Program-made: the position numbers and the translations under genes
Notes under the pieces: model-generated
The model's input: only the letters and a program-made list of their open reading frames with translations
Database searches by the model: none
What the model was told of the DNA's origin: nothing
Shown: one piece after another, positions 46,022-59,194 of the stretch
Numbering within the stretch: the stretch's first letter is position 1
How the letters are laid out: the number at the start of each line of letters is the position of its first letter
Assembly (NCBI GenBank): GCA_038049695.1
Contig: CP142461.1
Location: forward strand, 40,039,501 to 40,103,500
Length of the DNA stretch: 64,000 bases
Direction of reading: 5' to 3'
Source: Cinnamomum chago
Taxonomy: Eukaryota > Streptophyta > Magnoliopsida > Laurales > Lauraceae

Positions 46022-47030
46022 GTTTTTTTTATATACCCCTCTAAGGTTTGTAGGATTTGTAAATAGTCCCCTTCATTTTCATTTTAATACATTTTATGTC
46101 CTCAAAATCAATAGGCTTCCAACCACTATAAGTTATTAGAGCGAAATGACACTTTTGTCCATCTCTTTTGTCCTTATATCCATTATCTCAAAAGCTTGGA
46201 CTCAATTTTTTTTATAAAGCATGTGACATTAACAATTGCACTTAGTGGGAGAAAATAACCCTACCTAAACTTTTTTTTTTTTTATCAATACATGACTCAT
46301 CTCATTGAGTCCAAATTGATCATGACGATAATCAATGCCAGTACTTATAGCTGATCATGATTTATCCAATCCATACATGACCTAGCATTGGATTAATGAA
46401 AGTTTCAAAATATTTGATTATGCTTCGTGGGTGTGTGTGTGGGCAAATGTAAGAAAAAAAAATATTTAGAATTTGAGAAAAAAAATTAATTTTTTAACAT
46501 CTCTCAGCTTACTGAGAGATAAAGGTGGGGGCCCTTACATCCATATCTAATGCTAAAAACTTAAATTTGAGGGGCCCCACCTTTATCTCTCATAATAAGG
46601 TGAGAGATGCTCCCACTCAGATATATATATATATATATTAATTTTTAGAATTTCAAGGGGGATTTTAAACTTTTCTCAGATATGGGTGTGGGCTTCACTG
46701 CTTTAGTCCCCAAGCCCTTGTACCTGAGTCCACCCCTGGTCATCTGCATGGGAGAGTTATTAAGAGAAACCGTTGGGGCTTGAAATAAAATAATGATGTT
46801 TTTGTACATAATAATATACTGATTTTTGTTTAATGGATGTAAGGGTAAAGCTGTCATTTATATAAAAATCCAACACAAATCTCATGGTGGCTGCCAATGC
46901 TCGTTAGGAATATTGATTTTGGGGACAAGAAATGTATTAAAAGGAAAAGGCCGGGGCCTATTTACAAATACTAAAATCTCCGGGGCTTGTTTACAAATCC
47001 CACAAACCTTAGGGGGGTATATACAAAAAG
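46022..47030. mobile_element. Non-autonomous TIR DNA element of about 1 kb
   Basis: Imperfect terminal inverted repeats of at least 50 bp (roughly 80 percent) pair 46022-46075 with 46976-47030; both read inward as TATATACCCC, CTAAGGTTTGT, GGATTTGTAAA. Weaker similarity extends further in (AAATGACAC versus AAATGACAG). Long TIRs and no coding capacity suggest a MULE-type MITE. A clear target duplication was not found; AAAAG on both sides is too simple to trust. Confidence 0.6.
46498..46610. mobile_element. Small fold-back MITE inside the TIR element
   Basis: Arms of about 37-40 bp, CATCTCTCAGC...GAGAGATAAAGGTGGGG (46498-46534) and its near reverse complement (46570-46610), enclose a loop of about 35 bp. 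It may be a short MITE or a remnant of one. A TA microsatellite (about 46621-46639) follows. Confidence 0.6.
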
Positions 47031-48019
47031 CTCAAGAAAAAACATATAAAGATATGTAACAACATGCTATATAGATATCAAATGACCGACCACATAACCT
47101 CGAACATTGAACATCTCCAACGCTGTTTTTATATTCTGACTACCAAATCCAAGATGAAAAATAGGATAGGAGAAGAGGCCCTTGCGGAGATTATTTGACC
47201 CATTTGCCTCTCACGCATTCAAAGTAACCCAGGGATCCTATCTACTTCCCAACCTCACCGAACACACTCCCAACTTTTGTTGCAAAACGTTTGTCGACCT
47301 CAAAATATCTCCCTATGTAGAGGATATTAGAAGTAGAGATTAAGGTTGCTATCTTTAACATTTGAATTTCAAAATTGGGTTGATAAAAATTTAAAAAGAA
47401 TTTGAAAAATACTTGGATAGACTCCAACTAGATGAAGAAATCCTGCAGTCTCATCCCTAATGAAGACCCAAGTGCCCCCACAACGACAATGCACACCAGA
47501 CTAGATCACAAAATTTCCTAATAATATAAACAAAGGTCCATGATAAGCATGGGCCCAAAAATAATAATACATTAAAATTTGGATTCTTACTTTCTCAAAG
47601 ATTCTCAATAGATTAAGAATTGAGAGCGATTAGGATTAATAATAAAAAAAAGAGAGACTTTAGGATGAATGACGATGGAAACCGTGTGGACCCCATTGGA
47701 TTTGTTGATGTGAGTATTAAAGAGATAGAAAGATTTCATGGGAAGACTAAATTTACTTGATAAAGGTATTGAAATTCAAAATTCAAAATCCAAAATGAAT
47801 AATGATATGGTAACTAATAAGGAGCTTATCTTTTGGAAAAAAAAGCTAGGAAAATTGTTTGAAAATAGAGAGATTTTAGTGGGGATTGGATAGATGACGA
47901 ATCTCTAAAAGGCAAGGGTTTTACTTGAGATAACCTATGGGTCATATTGAGAAATGGCGTCGCTTTAGAAAGAGGTGTTTTTTCATAAAATAAGGTGCTG
48001 ACATGGCACCATGAGGATG
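47031..48019. other. Unassigned AT-rich sequence
   Basis: Nothing recognisable: no ORF of merit, no terminal repeats. Confidence 0.5.
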
Positions 48020-49069
48020 CATCATGATTATAACGCCCCAATTTCGAATACCGAGTTTACCGCCAAGGTACATGAATTTGGTGTGCTACTTTCCGGAAAA
48101 TCCGAAAACTTCCAAGATCATAGGTCCGCATTGAGGTCCAATTAAAAACTTTTTAACAATGTATTTAATCAATGGTAAAATGCGGAAGCATAAAGAAATT
48201 AATGGTAAAATGCGGAAGCATAAAGAAATTATCGTAGAAGCAATATCAGATAATAGTGGAAGCAGTAAAGGTATCAACTAATTATGAAGTAAATGTAGAA
48301 GGGCACGGGTCTAATCTAAATCTCAAAGTGTAAAATATAAGTACATATCAAATGAATAGTCCCACCATGCTTGCACAAATCATGCTCAAACCCAAAATAA
48401 AGTCTTCCTCAATCCCCAAGTATAGGCACTCCGGTCTTCGGCTCGACCTCCTTATCAGTCGGTCCCCATCTGTACTCATCCGCTACGGGTGCTTCAATGA
48501 ACGCGCGCGTCGTCCTTAGGGTCGGGGATAATAACTAAGCACGAAAGATGGGTCAGATCTAAGGACATAGCAAGACACAGTTTACAAGTAACATATGATG
48601 TATGCATCAACATAGAATATAGACGATAATAATATCATGAGAGTGACAAAGGTACAATGCTAGGCAATCATGTAAAGTATAGCATATGGAATCAACATGG
48701 AAGTAAAGTATCCCATCTATCAATGTGGCACATTCACACGAGCTGGCCACCGCGAGATATTATGCCGCGGCCCTTCCATACTGTCGTCCAGTCGTGGTAG
48801 GGAAAATAAAGTATAATGCAAGGGATGACAAGCCCCGCTAATAATAATAACAATATAACAACCCTAAGAAAGATATAGACCACCACCGAAGTCCACCGGC
48901 TGTCTATGGCTCATCATGATAGCTTCACCCACAAAAAGTAGCTCCCACCAAGGATGATCAGTCCAATGGCTAAGCTTATAACAACCGAGTGAATGTCTAA
49001 CGCCGACTCAAAGAAACAAGTAAAGGTCTGTGAAGGTCTAGGCTATCCTTGCGTGAGCAAGGTCATAAC

Positions 49070-50580
49070 TAGGATTGTTAAAGGGCCGAGCCCGGGCCGG
49101 GCTAGGGTAAGCCCTTACCCTACCCTCATATATGTGGGCCGGGCTTGGGTCAAGTCAAAGCCCTCGGAGCCCATGGCAGGCCTACAATATCGAAGCCCTT
49201 ATCCTACCCTCAAGGGTCAGGGCCGGGCTAGGGTCGGGCCAGGGCCGGAAAAAATGATTATTTTTTTAATATTATCATATATAATTATTCTTCTATACTA
49301 TAATGCTAACCCACCTTTATTCGAGGGGCAATGTAAAACTCAATCTTTTTGTAACACTTCTAAAAGAATACACAAAACAAGTTACTTCATCATTTTTAAA
49401 AAAATATTAGTTAGGATTAAATGAAATAAGGTAATGTGATAGTATTGCGACATGAAACTAAGAAATACACTTTTAAATACCTTAACATACTAGCAGTAGT
49501 TACATAGCTTAAATAATGTGCTCGATTTTGTTTGTTTTCAGTTTTAATAGTTTAAATAATGTGCTCGGTTTTGTTTGGTTTCAGGCTATTATTAAGATTG
49601 TCACAATTGAAGTTTTGCTAGTTGTTGCCTTTTTTACTAGTTCATATTCTATATATTTTTATAAAGCAATAATGTGACCATGAGAACATGTTGGCAAGTC
49701 GTGTCTGATTCAATTAGATTTACTTTAAATAGGCATTCGAATTAATCCAAATAAATGATTTGTATATGTGGTTCAACTAAACATTCGACCTCTCTTGAGT
49801 TAGCATTAACCCTAACTTGTAATTCTTCGAAAAATCACCCTTAGATTTTATAATAAAACAATTAAACTTTAAATACCGAAGATGAATGACAAAGATGATT
49901 TGACTCATGAGTCACAAACTTTTAACTCCGGATGTGGGATCCACATGAACGAAACAACAGTAGTCATAAAAGTAAGGGTATAGAAAGAAATTGGCATCGA
50001 TCAATAGTTAGTAGTTGAAACTCAACCTCACTTAATGATAATGTTAATGATCATCTATCTAAACTCTTAACCTTCAATAGTTTACATTGGTGAAATTCAA
50101 TATGATGAATGACAACTTGAATTCCCTTTTCATTGAAGAATATGTCCGTATTGGGTAAACGTAGAATCAAATATATCGTTCATATGATAACATAGAATTA
50201 AATATAGGTGGCAATATTGTGATCTATGGGGATATCCATTAAAATTCTTTCTAAGCCTTGGTTATTATTTTTTGACAAAATATTAAGTCTTTATCATTAA
50301 TTGCTAATTAGAGGAGTTCTTTATATATATTTTTAAAAATCACTATATATAAATATATATTCTATATTATACATATTATTTGTTTTATATATTAATAGAC
50401 AAAGGGCCGGGCCGGCCCCCCCTCAAGCCCTAGCTCGGCCCTCAAGGTTGCGAGCTTTTCAAAATCGGGCCCTACCCTACCCTCGGGCTTTAGGACAAAA
50501 AGAAAAGCCCGCGCTTTGAGGGCTTTTGCGAGCCGAGCTGGGCCAGACCCCCTCTTCAAAGGGTCGGATTGACAGCCCTT
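49070..50580. mobile_element. Non-autonomous hAT-type element, 1511 bp
   Basis: A perfect 8-bp target duplication GTCATAAC flanks it (49062-49069 and 50581-50588). Ends are short imperfect inverted repeats, TAGGATTGTTAAA and AAGGGCTGTCAATC, followed by GC-rich GGGCCGGGC runs at both sides (49082-49240 and 50403-50570). The layout xAGGxxTGTxAA plus GGGCCGGGC is common in plant hAT elements. The middle is AT-rich without transposase. Confidence 0.85.
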
Positions 50581-51290
50581 GTCATAACATGTCCATACAA
50601 GGTTCGTTATTTAAGTCCAAACCAAACATACAATCTATAGTCCAACTCTATCATAAAATCCATGGCCACGACCCACGATGTCATGGTCTTAGACCAATAG
50701 AATCCCAGTACAAGATCAAGATCCATGTCCAGTATTGTTCAGTCCATTTCTCATTCATAAATGGGTTTATAAATCCATAATACTAGTCCTCTTCATTTAA
50801 TGTATCACATCTATCCATCCTTTCGCCATATGATGGCCCGCCTAGCCACAGATAAAGGTCAAATGATCTCGATCTGTTCATCACACCTGGTCACCACTAG
50901 GAATTCCTAGGTTCAGGTCTTTCATTTTTTATTTAATTAACAAGTATGAAACACTAGATAGATACGAGAATGAACAACAATAAATAAACACTACAAGAAA
51001 AATTACATTTAGCGAATCCACTGCTAAATGTAAAAAAACTGCCGCTAAAGGTATTTGGAGCAGAAAAATGTCCGTCAGAATGTTTATCACGGAATGTCCT
51101 GTCGCTACTTGTATTTGTGGCGAAAAAATTTTTGTCTCAAAAAAATTGCAATAGTGGCGGTTTCTATCTAATCCGCCGCCCAAAGTGCCTTTATTCTACC
51201 ATTTTGTTTTTGTTTTGTCCGCTGCTATTAGTGGAGTTTGTAGTGGCGATATGTTGTTTCCGCCGCCCAAACCCCACAACACTATATCTG

Positions 51291-52229
51291 CATACCACAT
51301 GCGAACACAGAATTCTAGCTTGTATGGGTCTGTTGCTATAAGAAACATTATTCTGCAAAATCTTTTATCCTTTTCACATTTCTAGCCTCAGTTGAAGGCT
51401 GAAATAATACACATGAGAGTCTATTATATGAAACACAACAACTGTGATCCTTTATATCGTAGCTCTAAACTCAGACTTCACTCCAAAGGTCACCACAGTT
51501 AGAAGCTTGAGCACGTCAGGACAAATACTTGATCACACTTGTTGAGTTCCAGTGACTCAACCAATTAATTTGAGTAATTGGTTACTCAGAGCAAATTTTA
51601 ATCTTGTAGAATTTCAGTTGCTATATGTAACTTCCCTTACTTCAATCTTCAATCATGAAGATTCTGATGTGGGCATGTCATTTCCCTCCTCCCCAAAATC
51701 TAGATTTCTTTTCTCTTACTGATGTATTTGCATGGGTTGATCACTGGAAGCTATACTACAGCCGAACCAATATTATGGATATGTAGCATGTGCAGAAGGT
51801 TGGCTTAAATTGTGTAATTTGCTTCACCTGAAAAATGTCAGAACAAGCGTGACATTTCCCACTGCCCAAAATATAGTATTCTACTCTCTTCTTGTGCTAC
51901 TACTATATTTACTTGGGTTGGTCACTGAAAGCTACACTACAGTCAAACCAATTGCATGGAGAGATGTGGCATGTGCAGAACATTGACTCAAAATTTGTCA
52001 TTTGCTTCATTTGAAAAGCGTCAAAAAATGTCAAACGAAGTTCTGAAATCATATTTTTAGTATGTCATGTAACTCAATTGTTACCTTATGCTATCATATT
52101 TTTGCTAGGGCCAAAAAAGGAAATGTAACATCTGGGCTGATCAGTTGGTGGCCATTGTGCAATGATCTGCCTTTTACCAATCCAAGAGACAGTATTTTGC
52201 ACAGTGATGAAAGATCAAACTGCAGAGCT
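51291..52229. other. Internal part of CACTA-1, left of CACTA-2
   Basis: Two imperfect copies of about 200 bp are visible (around 51660-51850 and 51840-52030, both with GCTACACTACAG-like text and GCATGTGCAGAA). No gene was recognised. Confidence 0.5.
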
Positions 52230-53419
52230 CACTACAAGAAAATACATGTTTGGTGACATGAAAAAATGTCACTGAAGGCCCAATTTTTGTCACCTATTAT
52301 TATTGGTGGCACGGGATGGGGTGTCATTGTATCCATGACACTAAAAGTCAAGGGTGACAAAGTTTGTGCACTTGTCACGGAATGATGTCAACGGTGACAA
52401 AAATATGGTGTCGTGGAAGAAAGATTTTCCATGACATAGTAAGGTGTAACTGAAAGCAATGGTGACAACAATGCGGGTGCCATAGAAAAGAGATCTTCTA
52501 TGACAAGAATTGTCATTGAAAATATTTACCCTAACAACCAAATGCGTGTCACCAATAATATTACCAGGTTGGCACACAAAGGTGACATACTCTTTTTGTC
52601 ACAAAAAAACACAATCAAAATATTTGTGCCACCCAAATTATCATTTCGCACTTGCTTACAAAGTTTCAAATATTTGTATCTAGATACACCCATTAACAAA
52701 ACTTATACCACAAAGACACAAAATATCATTCAAATCAAATATCCACAACAAGTCAACATTCTATCATCCAAGTTCACAACCCTTCAAAATATTCATCCTC
52801 CAACAATAAACACTTCAAAGTTATTAGTTTTAGCATAACTACAAAACATCCATACACAGTGTCGTGTCAAATGACAAAAATAATTCAAAACAAGTGTTCC
52901 AGTTAACTACAAAAAAATTTCAACTCCATCTTGATCATCTTGGTTAACTGCCAAAAAGTAACTCCATCTTGATAGTTACCTACCTGTATAAAATCGCAAC
53001 AAAAAAAATGTAATTAGTTAACATGTTATGAAGCACACAACTCAAAACAAACATTTGCAGCTAGGGCTGCTTCCGGACATGCCATTATTAGTTCACTCAC
53101 TTCATTTTTAGTGTTGTTTTCTCAATGAAATGTACTGACTAGGAATTTGACCAATTAAACAAATGAAAGATTATGATCAACAAGCAATAAAAAGATACAT
53201 TTGTAACTGCATCATGGTTTAAATCACCTTGCGCCACCGAGCTGTCAAATTCATATGCAATAATAACATCATCCTGCAATAACAAAAAAGGATAAATAAG
53301 AAGCATAAACACATCTTGGCAAACATTAACGTATACTTCATAAAAATGTTCCTAAGAAAAATTTCTAATGTAAAAGATTTCTAGAAATTTCGGCATAGTC
53401 CCCCTTGTACGGGTGACAT

Positions 53420-53770
53420 TTAATTTAATTTTTTTTTACAACCTGCTAAGTACCTGTACATAACAAAAAAAAAAAAAAAAATTCATATAAACAACTCAGT
53501 GCCCCAACACACTAACTACAAAGTCATTCACCACTACATCATTAGTCATTCACTATTCGACCATAGCACCTCAATAATTTACTTCACACTTACAGCACGA
53601 ATATTAAACAAGTTTTTTTTTTTTTTTTTTTACAATCTGTTAGGTACCTGTGCATAACAAAAAAACTTTATATAAACACCCCACTAGTGCCCCTCCAAAC
53701 TACAACATTCAACACTCACCCATAGCACTTCGATGATTTACTTCACACATACACCATGAATATTAAATAA
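53420..53770. repeat. Imperfect tandem duplication of about 190 bp in CACTA-2
   Basis: The block with TTTTTTACAACCTGCTAAGT, GTACCTGTACATAACAAAA and ATTTACTTCACAC recurs after about 190 bp with moderate change. Poly-T and poly-A runs mark each copy. Confidence 0.65.
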
Positions 53771-54754
53771 AAGGGTTCTTCCCTAAATACAATTTATGTT
53801 ACCATTAAAAAATGGACAAAAAATTGAGTACAGATACTTACACAACTTTCGGTGATGTGCAAAGATGAAGCATTTGCTAGAATGTATATTCAATGTCCAT
53901 TTGTTGCCACTACAATAAACAAAAAAGACAAACCTCAATAGCAAAGAATATCAATATCATATAATAAAAGTAAGAAGATACCATAGACATCCCAAAGGCA
54001 AATGATAACAAGCATTTCAAAACTTCAATTATTGCCATTCAAAAATGAAATTACAACTTCAATGATAAATTAATGCCATAATACACAGTTGAAAAACACA
54101 ATTCAAAATGCGACCAAAGAGTTGAATCCGAGTTGAATCCAACAACCATAAGAGGCATTGAATAGAAGGTATAAGTAAATCCAACACCAAGAAAGAAAGA
54201 AGAAAAAACCCAAACGTACATTCTCACCTAATAGACACCAATAACACTAACAAAACACAAAAGAGAGATGTGGATACAACACCCATTCCCCAAATGAAGG
54301 ACATGGATATGGATATTGGTATCCCATCGTAACAAACTATTTCGATATATTTTTACTGTTTTACTTGAAACGTTTTATCTATGCTACCTCTTTTAAGTTT
54401 TATAACTTAATTAGTTTTTCTAAAACTTAAGTAGTTTTTTTTTTCTTTTTCCTGGTTGGCAACATGACTCAAACCAACAAGTGCAACCTCAAGGTTGCAA
54501 TAGTGAGTAGCTTACACTATGCCACAGGCTTTTGAAAGTATACTAATGAAATATAAAACTCACCAATAATTCAATAAATCACTTCATAGTTAATCAAGCA
54601 TCAGTTAGGCATATATGTGAGGATTTGAGCAAATTTTCTGTGTATCTCAATCTGCAATCAAGGCCAATACAAAACAGAAATTAGAGAAAAAATGAGAAAA
54701 AGAGGGAAAACCAAACTATAATGCAGATGGTATTTTTCAAAAATATAGAATGAG

Positions 54755-55110
54755 ACGGGTGAGATGGGTGAGGGCTACCTCACGTTGGTAGCAAGGGGAC
54801 TGGATGGAGGAAGAGAAATAAAGAATGAAAAGAGAGAAAGAAACAGAGAAATGAAATGGGTGAGGAGGGGCTAATCCACGTTGGCAAGCAAGGGGAAGAA
54901 AAGAAAAACAAATAAAGAAAGAAAGAGAGAAATTGTGGAATGGGTGAGATGGGTGATGAAGGGGTTGATCCATGTGGGCAGTGAGTGAAGAGAGGGGAAA
55001 GGAAATAAAGAAAGAAAAACAAGAAAGAAAACAGAGAAAGGGAGATAGAAATATGGGAGGAAAGGAAGAAACGAGAAATGGAAAATGGGGGAAATAAAGA
55101 GAGATGGGGT
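54755..55110. repeat. Purine-rich imperfect tandem repeats in CACTA-2
   Basis: Three units of about 110 bp, each with GGGTGAGRNGGG, a CCACGTTGG or CCATGTGGG clause and a GAAAGAAAGAGA run. The minus-strand Phe/Ser-rich ORFs are low-complexity. Confidence 0.6.
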
Positions 55111-57690
55111 GGGCTGGGTTCACTGGTGGCTAGTGGCGCCGCACGTGAGTCCGGCGGTGCAGAGAATTCTGTCTATGGGTAGAGAATTCTTGTTAGTTGA
55201 GTGCCTAAGATATCACACAAGCCATAGATGTGTAGGTTCATACTAGAAACATGATCCTTTTTTGCATTATCCAAGCATCATGAATCACTTCACTAGCAGC
55301 AAGCATATATTTTATATGAATGTACAATTCATGTGAACATGAATATTAATTATTTCTTTCTGATTTCAACTTGGGGCATTTACAACTTAACTACTTGATC
55401 GTTATTATTTGTTTGAACCTTAGACTCACCCTTTATTTATTTGGCTAATTTAATTTAATCTTGGTCTTCATTTACTTATTCATTTTTTTGATAATGCAGC
55501 TACGGAAACTCTGTTAATCTCCGCAATTTAATGAACCAAAGACCCAACTTAAATTCACAAACGTGCAGCCCAAGGGAAAGGCTACATAACTAGAAGCAGA
55601 GAGCAAAGAGAATTAACAAATTCTGTCAACGCAGAATGGTGATCAGTCAAAATTGGCTGTTTCGTGGAGTTGCACCACTAGTTACAATGAAGACTCTCTC
55701 TCTCTCTCTCTCTCTGAAGAGGCAGACTGTTTGTGTCTCAGCATGTTATGCATGTAGGCAGTAGGATCTAAAGAACGAGTCCTCTTTACACTGATGTTTT
55801 GTTTTAAGTTCTTGATGAAAGGCAGTAAAATATACACCAGGAGTATTTGTTCTTGTTTGTGTGGATGTGGGATTATGGGGCTCACCTTGAAATCTCCAAA
55901 TTGCTCAAAATGGGTGATCTATAGATTGTTATATCATTAAGAGAATTTTATGTTAATTAAAATTGGAATAACATTATGTTCATTGTGTACATGTTATTAC
56001 ATTTATCAACTCTTTTAAGTTTTTCTTATTTTAATTGCTTGTATTAAGATAGATCTATTTGTGGTGAGTGCAATTCAAATGGGAGTGACTTTTTTTTTTT
56101 AAGAAAAAACAAGGTGGGTGTGAACACAAATTTAGCTGAAAATGCAACCACAAATATAGTGGGGATTTATAATTCTATTGATGAAAGAGTTGGGGGTACA
56201 ATGACTCTAACTCTCTATGGATTCAGAATTGAAAATCAAAGGTTCTCTATGTGCCTTTCACAATTTCTCATCTGAAGTTATTTATATGAAAAAAATGGGT
56301 TGGGAGATAATTTTGACCTTTTCACCTCCAAAATGCCATGGCTTACTGCGCCAGGTTTGGCTCCAAACTCATGTTTTCATTAGGCTAAAGTCAATGAAAA
56401 CGGCTTATTCAAGAAATTGCCTCAAGCTTAAAAGACATTATTGATGTTTATTAATTCATTAAACCATCTAGATATAGGCATATAGCTTAGGACCTGCTTG
56501 TTTCGTATAATTGAATATCTAGGATTGAATTTAAAAGTAAAGAACCAAAGGTGAAATTAAAAAATGATGATCAACTTCCTCTTTAATTGAAATTGGAAAA
56601 AGGGAATATCAGAAATAAAACCCAACATCATCCTAGTAAACTACTATTTAAGAGAAGTATTCTCCTCGTAAGGAGGGGGTGCGTGAGATCAAATGGCCGC
56701 CACTTTGTATTAATGTCATGGAATAGATTTCTCACACAGGAAGTGTCCTTTGGTAGGAAAATCAAGGTCTCATCCGCATCTCCACCTTATTCTTAATCCC
56801 TCGCATACTAAGTCTTCAAACTTCCATGTATTTTATGCAAACAAAAGGCCCTTAAAAACTATGTTAAAAATTAAAATAGGAAACAAAAACCAAAAGAAAG
56901 ATAAAGTTTACAAGAGAAGAAAAGGGAGATAAATGAGAATATCTATTGGTGTTTTGTAGGGGATTAATAAAAATGAGAGACCTACAGGTGGTCTCTCTGC
57001 TCGCGTGCCCCAGTACTACAGGTAGCTGACCTACCCAAGATGTCCGGCACTTGCATGCTCAGACTTCCCTCTCCTTCAATCACAAAGAAAATAAAACTAA
57101 AGAATTGCATAGCAATTTTGTCAGAGCTCTCTCATGCCTTGGAGAGATGTTGACAAATCAGAAATTTTAACAAAATGTTTTCACTTTTCAGTTGACTGAA
57201 GGGCAAAACTATATATACAGGAACAGGAGCATAGTCTTTTTTTTTAATCCCAAGTTTCCAACTAAGGGGGCTAAGTAACCCAAAATCTTCACTACGGAAA
57301 GCAAGGAAATACGAAAAATGTTTCTCACACCATCTAGACAACTCACGTACTCTGTCATACGTCATTCACTTTCCACCATTCAAATAGATGAATATGTTGA
57401 ATTATTGTTTGAATATAAAACTGAGACAATATAAAGCCGCAACAAATGTAACCTTACCAAAAAAAAAAAAAAAAAATTCTTACAAATGTAACAATTTTAG
57501 TGCCATACATAAACATTCCATTCCACAATACAAGCAACCTTACAATATAAACCTAACATTCAATTCATTCCATCTCATTATAACCACATCATAAAGCTGT
57601 AACATCGATATATTTTTGCAAAACAAAAAGAAGCAAATAATTCAGATTTCAATAAATAAATGAAAAGAAGAGAGAAGAGATGAGAAAAAG
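55111..57690. other. Unassigned interior of CACTA-2
   Basis: No gene recognised. A CT microsatellite lies at 55693-55714 and a poly-A run at about 57460-57476. Small ORFs match nothing I know. Confidence 0.5.
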
Positions 57691-57693
57691 AGT

Positions 57694-58290
57694 TTACCTG
57701 CAGAGAGGGGAGAGATGCAGAGGCAGCAAACTTGTGCTGGAGAAACGACCGGAAAAGGGGTCAAACTTGTGCTGGCTTTGGAGAAGACGACCGGAGAAGG
57801 GAGCACCAGTTTTCTTCAGTGGGATGGGTCTGCGCCTGATAACAGAGATGGGTTTTTGAAGAACGACAGAGATGGGTTTTTTGAGATCAACAGAGATGGA
57901 GAGGGTGGGAGGGATCTGTTTGCGTTGATGGAGAGGGTGAGGTCTGCGTGAGTGGCGATGGAGATGATGCCGATGAGGGAATGGAGATGGAGATGGTGAG
58001 GGAGATGAGGGAAAGAGCAGAGAGAGAGAGAGCCGATTGAGAGAGAGCGCCAATTGAGAGAGAGAAGAATAGATCGAGAGAGAAAGAGAGAGCGCCGATC
58101 GAGAGAGAGAAGAACAGATAGAGAGAGAGCGCCGATCGAGAGAGAGAATAACAGATCGAGAGAGAGAGAGCGCCAATCGAGAGATATAGAGAGATGAGCA
58201 GGTGAGAGAGAGAAAAGAGGGCTTTGAGCAGATGAGAGAGTGAAAAAAGGGAAAAGAGGGTTAGGGTTCGAGCAGATGAAAGAGTGGAGA
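57694..58290. repeat. GA-rich minisatellite region
   Basis: GAGAGAGAGCGCCGATCGAG-type units (about 58020-58200) and related GATGG-rich text. The minus-strand ORF is Ser/Leu-rich. A donor-like CTGCAG/GTAAAC on the minus strand at about 57698 raises the chance of a transcribed exon, but the composition is too simple to call a gene. Confidence 0.5.
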
Positions 58291-58309
58291 GGAAAAAAGC
58301 ACAGGATTT

Positions 58310-58645
58310 ACCTACATTTAAATTTCGTCACCAAAAACCTATTTTCGTTGGTAAAAATTATTATATTTTTAACAGCTGAAAAGTTAATCAACTTTTACCG
58401 ACGTTTTAAAAAGAACGTCGGTAATAACTCTTCTGACGCTAATTTTCGTCGGTAAAAAAATAATTCATCGGTACATTTTCTACAAAACGTCGCTAAAAGT
58501 TCATTTTAATATTTATTTTTCACTTCATAATAAAATTGAACTTTCCCGACGTTTTTATAAAAATGTCGGTAAAAGTTGATTTTTACCAACGAATTTAGAA
58601 AAGAGTCGCCAAAAAACGTCCCTAAAGGTGTAACCTATTGTAGTG
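58310..58645. mobile_element. CACTA-type orphan right end (CACTA-3)
   Basis: The segment ends ACCTATTGTAGTG at 58645, the inverse of CACTACAATAGGT. It is filled with CGTCGGTAAAA and ACCGACG subterminal motifs in both orientations, quite unlike the GTGACA motifs of CACTA-2, so it is a third element. No matching left end with a shared 3-bp duplication was found. Confidence 0.6.
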
Positions 58646-59194
58646 TCGAGGGTCGGGATTGAGGTTTTGGGTTGGGCTCAGGTCAGGTTTTGGGTCGGTT
58701 TTGGGTACCCATTTTGGTTTATTGAAAAATGACGAAGGATGCGGGTCTTTATTTGACTGAAAGGGTCACTTAATGAACAACTCGCTTTAGGCGTCGATGA
58801 ATCCCGCATCTTGGAGTCGTTAATCGTGTGTTTTGACGTAGTGTACAAAAGATTAGTATAAGTAAAGATTTTTTGACTTCCGATTCGAACTTTAAATCTA
58901 AAAATCGAATTAAAAACCCACCAATCAACAATCCCTTTGTTTCTGTCGGTGACCCACCACAAGCCCGCCAATGCGAAATTGAGATCTTTCAGTGACAAGT
59001 TTGTACTTGTCACCCAAAATTTTATATTTTGGTGACAAAATTTTTTGTCACCGAATCTCCTCTTTATTTGGTACTTTGGTTAAAGATTTTTCGTGACAAG
59101 CAAAAAAAATTTTTGTCACCTTTGCGTGCGTTCCGTGTCAACATTGATTTTTTGTCACCAAAGGGTGTCACCAATGGTGTTTTTTGTTGTAGTG

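Larger units (their letters stand above)
52230..59194. mobile_element. CACTA-2: non-autonomous CACTA element nested in CACTA-1, 6965 bp
   Basis: The left end is CACTACAAGAAAATACATG and the right end the inverse of CACTACAACAAAAAACACC, with 3-bp duplication GCT at 52227-52229 and 59195-59197. Subterminal regions (52240-52600 and 58990-59185) are packed with GTGACA/TGTCAC motifs in both orientations, about 20 on the left and 10 on the right, typical of CACTA transposase-binding repeats. The interior has no transposase. It holds low-complexity and unassigned DNA and a CACTA-type orphan end at 58645. Confidence 0.88.

Noticed and set aside
46012-47035. Reading 46021-47025 as an LTR-type unit (TG-CA with AAAAG duplications)
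   Set aside because: The ends are inverted, not direct, repeats, and AAAAG is too simple to count as a target duplication.
53908-53920. CACTACAATAAAC as the left end of CACTA-3
   Set aside because: The first ten bases match the orphan end at 58645, but the flanking triplets (TGC and TCG) differ and the CGTCGGTAAAA subterminal motifs are absent there.
54737-55123. Phe/Ser/Pro-rich minus-strand ORFs
   Set aside because: Low-complexity translation of purine-rich tandem repeats.
57694-58176. Minus-strand Ser/Leu-rich ORF of 160 codons as a gene
   Set aside because: It is built from a GA minisatellite; the donor-like site at its end is not enough.
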